In this document: positions 1 through 6,100 of the stretch, one piece after another
Layout: the number at the start of each line of letters is the position of its first letter
Numbering within the stretch: the first letter of the stretch is position 1
Source of the DNA: Planctomycetota bacterium
Lineage (GTDB): Bacteria; Planctomycetota; Planctomycetia; Isosphaerales; Isosphaeraceae
DNA length: 7,098 nt
Assembly: GCA_021807585.1 (NCBI GenBank)
Contig: JAKBCQ010000126.1
Coordinates: forward strand, 1 to 7,098
Reading direction: 5' to 3'
Translations under genes and position numbers: made by a program
The notes under the pieces: generated by a model
Seen by the model: the letters and a program-made list of their open reading frames with translations, nothing else
The model's database searches: none
What the model was told of the DNA's origin: nothing

Positions 1-351
1 AACAAGACTTTGTTCCCACTTCTTCACCACCTCCACCATATCCTCGGCCTCGTCAAGCTTACGCTCCGCCTGACGAACGAGCAGCTTGTATTCGGCGTCG
101 GCGGGAGGATCGTGAATCGACCGCGAAACGCGCTTGCGGTGCAGCTCGGTTTTGGTGAGTTCCACCTCCTCTTGCCCCTTCGCCACCTCCCCTTTCCAGT
201 AGCGCAGTTGATCGCGAAACCAGTTCCGCGTCATCTCGATCTCGGAACTCGTCGCGCGGAGCGATTGACCCGCCTCATCAATAAACACCGTGAGCGCCGA
301 GCGAATCGTCTTGATCGCCTCGAGCGAGTTCACCTTGGCCGATTCCGCCAT
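1..351 (-). CDS. Charged helical protein with a W-K-G tripeptide, 3' end beyond the window (unknown function)
   Basis: The frame is open for 117 codons from the ATG at 349-351 to the left edge, so the C-terminus is missing. The start is supported by a purine-rich ribosome site (GAGGGGGG at 360-367, 8 bases before the ATG). I do not recognise a named family. The visible part is strongly helical and charged: a first helix at about residues 7-45 (holding F23, F45 and W44), a W-K-G at residues 52-54, a second amphipathic stretch at about 55-75, a loop with Asp-Pro-Pro near 81-83, and a third helix at about 86-115 with many Glu, Lys and Arg. There is no signal peptide or membrane segment. It lies 61 bases downstream of the WXG100-like gene and in the same direction, so the two are probably cotranscribed and it may work with the ATPase-centred system. 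It could be a WXG/LXG-type substrate, a chaperone or a structural partner. The W-K-G alone does not decide this. Confidence 0.75.
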   Translation of the reverse strand, partial: MAESAKVNSLEAIKTIRSALTVFIDEAGQSLRATSSEIEMTRNWFRDQLRYWKGEVAKGQEEVELTKTELHRKRVSRSIHDPPADAEYKLLVRQAERKLDEAEDMVEVVKKWEQSLV

Positions 352-359
352 GAGTAAGT

Positions 360-367
360 CCCCCCTC
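360..367 (-). promoter_or_regulatory. Ribosome binding site of the partial leftmost gene
   Basis: The minus strand reads GAGGGGGG, 8 bases before the ATG at 351. It is the best Shine-Dalgarno match near this start and favours the minus-strand reading over the opposing open frame on the plus strand. Confidence 0.5.
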
Positions 368-412
368 AAGTTCCCCGAATCGAATCCGAAACGACGACCC
401 CCGATCAAAATA

Positions 413-685
413 TTAACGCTGCTGCATATACTCTTCAATCAACTGCGCTTTGCTCAGCAAAAACGGGATATGATCGCCGACCGAATCCATAAATCGATGA
501 ATGACGATCAGAGTTTGTTCAAACTCGGCCGAGAATTTTTCGTGTTCGGCGTCGCGCCACGATTGCGAAAGGCCCGTCATCTGTCCGTGAAGAACCGACA
601 GACGATCTTCGAGTTCGTGGTTGAATTGCTTGAGATTGTGCGCGAACCGACGCAGCTCGGCGGGATCGACGACGGCTTGAGCCAT
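413..685 (-). CDS. WXG100-like small helical protein (type VII secretion substrate or partner candidate)
   Basis: This encodes 90 residues, close to the roughly 100-residue length of WXG100 (EsxA/ESAT-6) proteins, which form helical hairpins exported by EssC/EccC ATPases. A first amphipathic helix (about residues 8-38) leads to a turn carrying S42-W43-R44-D45-A46, then a second helix (about 46-88) with F51 and F55. The tripeptide is W-R-D, not W-x-G, but the W-x-x-A-x(4)-F spacing is that of the family. H63 and D67 partly match the H-x(3)-D pattern described in the C-terminal helix of WXG100 proteins. The actinobacterial Y-x(3)-D/E export tail is absent, since the sequence ends Y86-M-Q-Q-R90. 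There is no signal peptide, Cys or membrane segment. The ATG at 683-685 has a strong ribosome site (AGAAGGAG at 692-699, 6-base spacer) and the stop is TAA. The next gene on the same strand starts 61 bases downstream. Family assignment is by motif and length only. Confidence 0.8.
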   Translation of the reverse strand: MAQAVVDPAELRRFAHNLKQFNHELEDRLSVLHGQMTGLSQSWRDAEHEKFSAEFEQTLIVIHRFMDSVGDHIPFLLSKAQLIEEYMQQR

Positions 686-691
686 GACGCA

Positions 692-699
692 CTCCTTCT
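692..699 (-). promoter_or_regulatory. Ribosome binding site of the 90-residue WXG100-like gene
   Basis: The minus strand reads AGAAGGAG with a 6-base spacer to the ATG at 685. It is the strongest Shine-Dalgarno in the window, fixes this start, and suggests high translation, as expected of an abundant small protein. Confidence 0.65.
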
Positions 700-773
700 A
701 TCATTATGTTCAAGTATGATTCGACGAGAGAATTCGATTCTCACGACTCGAGTTTCGCCCGATCGCCGAGAAC

Positions 774-837
774 CCGATGAACCCGGCGAGACTTTCGGCG
801 TCGGTTGATCTTTCCTCGACCCCGCGAGGTTCATCGG
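774..837. repeat. 10-bp perfect inverted repeat in the gap between the MFS gene and the WXG100-like gene
   Basis: CCGATGAACC at 774-783 is the exact reverse complement of GGTTCATCGG at 828-837, with 44 bases between the arms. On the minus strand the structure begins about 20 bases after the permease stop codon, where a terminator or a processed stem would be expected. No T-tract follows, so it is not a standard intrinsic terminator. A smaller internal pairing (GGTTGA with TCGACC, allowing one G-T pair) is possible on the plus strand. The rest of the 171-base gap (686-856) shows no convincing promoter. A repeat of this size can arise by chance in a few kilobases. Confidence 0.35.
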
Positions 838-856
838 TCGATTCGGTCCGATTCGC

Positions 857-2257
857 TCACGCGGGCTCTTGGATCGCCTCGCCGAGGGGATCTTCCACCC
901 CACGGTGTACCGGCTTCGCGACGCGTTTCCCTAATCCTAATAATAGAATGATCGTCGCCGAAATCATCATCGAGGCGCCGAGAATGACGATTCCGGGTTC
1001 GAACATCCCCGTCCGATGCTTGATCCAGCCCAACACCCAGGGGCCGACCTGCCCTCCCAAATTCCCCACCGAGTTGATGAACCCGATGCTCCCCGCCGCC
1101 GCCGACTCGGTCAAAAATAAACTCGGAAGCGTCCAGAACGCCGGGAGATACGCCTTCAATCCCATCATCACGAACGTGAACATCGCCACCGTGAGCCAGA
1201 GATTCCCGCGACTAAACATCGTCAGCAAAAGCGCCGTCGCTCCCAAATAAATCGGCAACGCCGCGTGCAACCGCCGCTCACCCACCCGGTCCGAATTCCA
1301 TCCCACCAAAATCTGACCCAGCAACGAACCCATCGGCGGAATGACGATCATCGATGTCAGCGCGCCCAGCTTAAGATGATACCAATCGTCGAATATGCTC
1401 GGCATGAAAAACTCGATGCCGTAATTCCCCGTCACGATGAAAAAATACGCCGCGGCTAAAAGCAACACTTTGGGATGTTGAAGCGCTTCGATCACGCTCA
1501 TACGTTTACCGGAAAGTTTCTCGTGCTTCTCCCGCGCCAACTCGGCCTCAAGCGCCTCGCGCTCGTCGCGATCGAGCCACCGCGCCTGCCCCGGTCGATC
1601 GGTCAACATCCATAAAACCACAAAACCCAACAGAACCGCGGGAACGCCCCAAAAAATATAAACAATTTGCCAACCTTTCATCCCCCAAAGTTCGGGATGA
1701 TACCGCGTGATCGCGGTCGCTCCCGATCCCGAGATCGTCTCGGTCATGCCGAACGGAAGCATCAGGTTGGTGATTTTCGGACTCACGATCTGCGCGATCG
1801 GAGTCGCCACGAAAAACCACGCAAGCGTCCGGGCGCGATCGCGGCTCGGAAACCAATGCGTCAAATAAACAATCACCCCGGGAAAAAATCCCGCCTCCGC
1901 CAATCCCAAAACAAATCGAAGCACGTAAAAATGAATCGGCGTTTTTACATAGGACGTCGCCGCGGCGACGATCCCCCACGCGATCATCGTCCACGCGAGC
2001 CACTTCCGCGCACTCCATTTCTCAATCAAAAGCGTCCCGGGTATCGCCAAAACAAGATAACCGATGAAAAAAATCCCCGCGCCGGCGCCGATCACCGCGT
2101 CGTTGAACGCGGGAAGATCCTTCGACATCGTAAGCTTCGTCAGACCGACGTTCGTTCGGTCGACGTACGCGATCATGTAACCCAAAAACAAAATCGGCAA
2201 CAGCCGGAGATACATCTTGCGGCGGGCGCGATCGAGGGGCGATGCGGTGTCGGGCAT
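857..2257 (-). CDS. MFS permease, anion:cation symporter (ACS) family
   Basis: This is a 466-residue inner-membrane transporter, the usual length for the major facilitator superfamily, with about 12 hydrophobic segments in two halves joined by a charged central loop (about 213-262). ACS-family marks are Y31-V-D-R-T-N-V-G38 at the end of helix 1 (D33, R34), R114-F-V-L-G-L-A-E-A-G-F-F-P-G127 in helix 4, the central-loop D-R-P-G-Q-A-R-W-L at 220-228, an MFS motif A copy G319-W-N-S-D-R-V-G326 followed by E-R-R between helices 8 and 9, and the Asn/Gly-rich segment S396-V-G-N-L-G-G402 in the last helices. Members import organic anions (tartrate, glucarate, phthalate, hydroxyphenylacetate and similar) with protons; the substrate here cannot be read from sequence. 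The loop near 166-195 is longer than in most relatives I recall. The ATG at 2255-2257 gives the standard cytosolic N-terminus just before helix 1, with a weak GAGAG ribosome site 7 bases upstream. A GTG 33 codons earlier is less likely. It probably has no role in secretion. Confidence 0.93.
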   Translation of the reverse strand: MPDTASPLDRARRKMYLRLLPILFLGYMIAYVDRTNVGLTKLTMSKDLPAFNDAVIGAGAGIFFIGYLVLAIPGTLLIEKWSARKWLAWTMIAWGIVAAATSYVKTPIHFYVLRFVLGLAEAGFFPGVIVYLTHWFPSRDRARTLAWFFVATPIAQIVSPKITNLMLPFGMTETISGSGATAITRYHPELWGMKGWQIVYIFWGVPAVLLGFVVLWMLTDRPGQARWLDRDEREALEAELAREKHEKLSGKRMSVIEALQHPKVLLLAAAYFFIVTGNYGIEFFMPSIFDDWYHLKLGALTSMIVIPPMGSLLGQILVGWNSDRVGERRLHAALPIYLGATALLLTMFSRGNLWLTVAMFTFVMMGLKAYLPAFWTLPSLFLTESAAAGSIGFINSVGNLGGQVGPWVLGWIKHRTGMFEPGIVILGASMMISATIILLLGLGKRVAKPVHRGVEDPLGEAIQEPA

Positions 2258-2475
2258 GAACGAGCTCTCGCTGCGCGAAATCAAAACCCGGAAAGTAACA
2301 AACAAGACGCAAACGTGCGGCGAATCCTCTCGCTCCGACGATCTCTCAACCTCCACGACGCGCCGACCAAAAAAAACCTACCACGAGCCGAACCGCGCCG
2401 CAAACGTCTGGAATTCGATCCGCCACGATCGCTCCTTCTTCTCAAACCCCAAACACACCCCCGGCCGGCTCGTCT
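2258..2475. other. Leader and intergenic DNA upstream of the permease, no gene seen
   Basis: Open frames here on both strands encode arginine- and serine-rich low-complexity sequence with no family resemblance and none of the third-position bias of the real genes. Visible items are an A8 run at 2369-2376 (a T8 run on the permease-sense strand, without a clear hairpin before it) and a CCGGCCGG palindrome at 2461-2468. The stretch most likely forms the 5' leader of the permease transcript if that transcript starts in the AT-rich island near 2500. Confidence 0.5.
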
Positions 2476-2503
2476 ATGACATAAAATCATAAAATATTAT
2501 GAT
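2476..2503 (+). promoter_or_regulatory. Candidate promoter for the small protein and ATPase operon
   Basis: ATGACA at 2476-2481 (five of six bases of the -35 consensus) is followed, after a 16-base spacer, by TATGAT at 2498-2503 (five of six of the -10 consensus). A second TATGAT lies at 2503-2508. It sits in the only markedly AT-rich island of the intergenic region and points toward the 74-residue gene and the ATPase. The predicted transcript would start near 2510 and carry a leader of about 280 bases. On the opposite strand a perfect TATAAT (2514 back to 2509) could serve the permease, but no -35 element accompanies it. Planctomycete promoter preferences are poorly defined, so this is a sigma-70-style guess. 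Confidence 0.35.
2486..2503. promoter_or_regulatory. Inverted repeat overlapping the promoter, operator candidate
   Basis: ATCATAA (2486-2492) and TTATGAT (2497-2503) form perfect 7-bp arms around a 4-base centre. The repeat covers the spacer and the -10 element of the candidate plus-strand promoter, and lies a few bases from the minus-strand TATAAT, so a dimeric regulator bound here could affect both directions. No regulator gene lies in the window. AT-rich sequence yields such repeats by chance more easily than the rest of the window. Confidence 0.35.
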
Positions 2504-2509
2504 ATGATA

Positions 2510-2771
2510 TTATACCGATGCTCGCTCGCTCAGGATCGATCCGCGTGCCGCCGACGGTGATCGCCGTATCGACCCCGCGCCTCGATTCGACTCGCCGTTT
2601 TTCGACCGCGCCTTGACCCCGACGGAAGTCGACCGACAATGACAGCGACGTCCCGTCATGATTGCTCGCGCCCAGGTCGATTGTTGCCTCCGACCGAGTC
2701 CGCCGGCCATAATGCCGGGAAGGGATCCATTGGGTTCGCCTCCCAAAAGCGATGAGGCGCAGGCTTTCCAA
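2510..2771 (+). other. Long untranslated leader region, no gene supported
   Basis: This stretch lies between the candidate promoter and the ribosome site of the 74-residue gene. It holds a 10-bp palindrome GGATCGATCC (2533-2542), an imperfect dyad ACGGTGATCGCCGT (2554-2567), and a small hairpin with arms CCGGC (2703-2707) and GCCGG (2714-2718) around a 6-base loop. A 32-codon frame from the ATG at 2518 to the TGA at 2614-2616 lacks a ribosome site. Nothing matches a riboswitch class I can recognise. Confidence 0.35.
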
Positions 2772-2777
2772 AGAGGG
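2772..2777 (+). promoter_or_regulatory. Ribosome binding site deciding the start of the 74-residue gene
   Basis: AGAGGG lies 11 bases before the ATG at 2789. The alternative GTG at 2777 overlaps this element and has no ribosome site of its own, so the ATG is preferred, although the spacer is slightly long. Confidence 0.45.
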
Positions 2778-2788
2778 TGTACGATTTT

Positions 2789-3013
2789 ATGAACGCCAAC
2801 TCGAATCGCCTCCATTCCGCGATGCAAACCTTGCGCATTCATTGGGAAAGCTGCCGCGACGATTGGGACGACGCCGTCAGTCGCGACTTCGAAGAACGCC
2901 ACATTCTCCCCGTCGAGACCCAGGTTAACGCCGTCCTGGGGGCGATGGAGCGATTGGCGCAAACGTTCTCCAAGGCGCGGCGCGAGGTCGCTCGACGTCC
3001 CGACGATTATTAA
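2789..3013 (+). CDS. Small WXG100-like helical protein encoded next to the FtsK/EssC-type ATPase
   Basis: This encodes 74 residues and ends in TAA. A first amphipathic helix (about residues 4-23, with W19) is followed by D24-D25-W26-D27-D28-A29 and a second long helix that carries F34, then L40, V46, L50, L56 and F60 at helical spacing. W26 and F34 are eight residues apart with Ala after the W-x-D, which reproduces the spacing of the WXG100 motif with Asp in place of Gly. It is shorter than typical WXG100 proteins (about 100), mainly through a short first helix. The segment around R32-D-F-E-E-R-H38 resembles conserved small proteins I recall beside FtsK/SpoIIIE genes in planctomycetes, unverified here. 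There is no signal peptide or membrane segment; C22 is the only Cys. It lies 88 bases before the ATPase gene on the same strand, so the two probably form one operon. A role as ATPase partner or substrate is inferred from position. Confidence 0.75.
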   Translation: MNANSNRLHSAMQTLRIHWESCRDDWDDAVSRDFEERHILPVETQVNAVLGAMERLAQTFSKARREVARRPDDY

Positions 3014-3101
3014 CTCGTTGATCGATTCGAACTCCGTCGGCGATTCATCGATTTCCTCTCCCTGAGTACAGTACACTTAAAAGAATCTTGAGATTTCCCC
3101 C

Positions 3102-6100
3102 ATGAGCCAAAATGTAAGAGAGTCGACGGGATCGGGATCGAGCAAGGCGAACGGCCCCGCGGCTTCGTCGATGAGAACCGGACCCGCTTCAAGCGCCGCC
3201 GCCTCGACGCAGGCGGAGCGCGACGCCGCGGGTGAAGCGTCGGGCGTTACCGGAAGCATCGATCTCGTCGTCGACGGTCTCATCCAACGCCAATCCCCCG
3301 CCGCGGGCGTCCCCTCGCTCATCGCACGCGAACGCGCCCTCGTCGCCGATCTAACCGCACAGTCCGCCGAACGCGGTCGACTCGAAACCGAAATCGAAAA
3401 AGTTTATCAGAACCGTAAACTCGCCAACGAAACCGAATATCTACAATCGACCGAAAAACTCAAAAACCGCCACGAAGCCAAGCTCGCGTCAATCGACTCC
3501 GCATTTGAAACCGCCAAAAAACAGACCGCCGATTGGCATCGGACCGAGAAAATCCGCGTTCAATCCGAATACGAAGAGGTCAAAAAGGCGATCGAACTCG
3601 CCGCCAAACAGGGACGCGACGACGCGCGAAAAAAAGCCGAAAGCGCCAAATGGGAAGCCGGCGCGATTCACCAGGCCGCCGCCGAGGAATCCGATAAAAA
3701 ACTCCACGATCGCATCCTCTTCCTCGACGACACCGACAACAGCCTCGATATCCTCGAACACGACGCGCTCGCCCTCTTCCGCTACTTCCACCAGGAAAAA
3801 CGGCTCGAATCGCGCAAAGTCGAACCCTCCCCCGATCTCGCCGAAGGCGACCCGTTCACCAAATATCACGATGTAATGAAGAAAGCGATTGAACAACTTT
3901 CTAAAATCAATGCGCTTTCCTTACCGCGAGCCGTCGTCTTCGGCCCCCTCTGGATCCATCCCGCGATCTTGCTCGTCACGTTCGTCCCCGCGGTTTTCGT
4001 CGTCGGCTGGATCGTCGCGCTCGCGATCGCGATCTTCGTCGCCGCGATCGCCGGAACCGCGATCTGGATCCAATTAAAGAAACGCGTCGACCGTGAGATC
4101 GATCGTCTCCACGCGCCGTTGCTTCAATATATGACCGACGCCGATCGGCTCAAATCCATCTGCCGCCAAGCCGCTCAGGCGCAATTCGATCAAAAAACAA
4201 TCGACGCCGTCAACCGGCGCGACGCGACCGTCGCCGCCGCCGACGTCAAACTCGCGCAAACTACGGAACAAATCATTCAACGTAGAATTCATGATCTCGA
4301 AGCGATCGAAGAACGTCACCGCGTCGCCAAAATCGCGACCGAGGAAAAACGCGTCCGCGACGAAAAAACCGCCGTCGAAACCCACGATCAAGCCCGCACC
4401 GCCGCGATCGCCGCCTTCGATACCGATACCGCGGCTATTAAATCCAAATATAAAAAACAATACAAAGAAATCGAGGCCGAGCACGATTCGTCGTGGAAGC
4501 GGATGGCCGAGCGCTGGCGCGACCTGATCAAACATTCCCGCGACGAGATCGACGCGATCCGCGCCGAGACCAACCGCCTCTTCATCCCCTGGCCCGGCGC
4601 CGATTGGAAAAGCTGGATCTCGCCGCGAGAAACCCCCTCGGTCCTCAAAATCGGCGAGATCGCCGTCGACACCTCGCTCATTCCCGAAATCATCCCCAAA
4701 GATAAAAAACTCGAAGGAGAATCGCTCGCGAGCTTCTCACTCCCCGCCTTCATCCCGTTTCCAACGGGGTGCAATCTGTTGATCAAAACCGATCCCGAAA
4801 GCCGAGCCGCCGCGGGAAGAATGCTGCAATCGATCATGCTTCGATTGATGACCGCCGTCCCCGCCGGCAAAGTGCGGTTCACAATCCTCGATCCCGTCAC
4901 ACTCGGTGAAAGCTTCGCCACCTTCATGCATTTGGCCGATATCGACGAATCGCTCGTCACCCAGCGAATCTGGACCGAAAGCGACGATATCGACGCGCGA
5001 CTCGTCGATCTCACCGAGCATATGGAAAATGTAATCCAAAAGTACTTGCGCAACGAATTCCCGACGCTCGAGGAATACAACATCATGGCAGGCGAAGTCG
5101 CCGAGCCGTACCGGTTTTTGATCGTCGCCAATTATCCCGCGCGGTTCGGCGACGACGCCACCAAACGAATCTGCTCGATCGCCGCCAACGGACCCAGATG
5201 CGGCGTATTTGTATTTGTATCAGTCGATATGTCGCTCAAGCTGCCCCACGGCTTCGATCTCCACGAACTCGAACAGTTCACCAACCCGCTCGAATGGCGC
5301 AATCCCGCGTTCAAGGGCGCCGACCCCGTGCTCGCGAATTATCCGATCTTTCCCGATCCGCCCCCCCCCGCCGACGAATTCGTCGACGCCGTCCAGGTGT
5401 CGGGTACCAAAGCCAAAGACGCCAAACGCGTCGAAGTCCCCTTCGACGTCATCGCTCCTCCCAAAAACCAATATTGGACCCAATCGAGCGCACAGGGGAT
5501 CGAAGTCCCCCTCGGCCGCGCCGGCGCAACCAAATTGCAGGCGCTTAAGCTTGGAAAAGGCACATCTCAGCATATGCTCATCGCCGGTAAGACCGGATCG
5601 GGCAAATCGACTCTCATGCACGCGCTCATCACCAACTCGGCGCTCCGCTACAGCCCCGCCGAGCTCGAACTCTATCTCATCGACTTCAAAAAAGGCGTCG
5701 AATTCAAAACGTACGCGTCTCACCTGCTGCCCCACGCGCGCGTGATCGCGGTCGAAAGCGAACGCGAATTCGGCTTGAGCGTCCTCCAACGCCTCGACGC
5801 CGAACTCAAAAAACGGGGCGACGATTTCCGCGACGCAGGCGCGCAAGACCTCCGCGCATTCCGCCAGGCCAAGCCCGATCTCCGCACCCCTCGAGTCCTC
5901 TTCATCGTCGACGAATTTCAAGAATTCTTCGTCGAGGATGACCGCATCGCCCAGGAGGTTTCCCTCTTGCTCGATCGCCTCGTCCGCCAGGGACGAGCCT
6001 TCGGCATCCACGTATTGCTCGGTTCTCAAACATTGGGCGGTTCTTATTCGCTCCCCCGCAGCACCGTCGGACAAATGGCGATCCGAATCGCGCTCCAATG

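Noticed and set aside
10..357. Plus-strand open frame of 115 codons opposite the leftmost minus-strand gene
   Set aside because: It has a Leu/Arg/His-rich product without family resemblance and is explained as the antisense of the minus-strand gene, which has a good ribosome site and helix-forming product.
2258..2356. Permease start at a GTG 33 codons upstream
   Set aside because: The extension is unlike the family's short cytosolic N-terminus, and the ATG at 2257 places the first helix where the family has it.
1667..2479. Plus-strand open frame of 270 codons opposite the permease
   Set aside because: The product is an Arg/Lys/His-rich low-complexity chain, the expected mirror of a GC-rich membrane protein gene; the minus strand carries clear MFS motifs.
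2518..2616. Upstream open frame of 32 codons in the leader
   Set aside because: It has no ribosome site and its product is not protein-like; it could be translated only if the transcript began almost at its ATG.
2510..3076. Minus-strand open frame of 188 codons across the leader and the 74-residue gene
   Set aside because: No recognisable domain, irregular composition, and it overlaps the better supported plus-strand gene.
3068..3080. GTAC-containing repeat before the ATPase start, considered as a promoter or operator
   Set aside because: The best -10 match (TACACT) is only four of six, there is no -35 element, and the symmetry is imperfect.
5206..5220. Tandem GTATTT GTATTT GTA in the ATPase gene
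   Set aside because: Only two and a half units, coding for Val-Phe-Val-Phe-Val in a predicted beta strand; codons are unusual for this gene but the repeat is too short to interpret.
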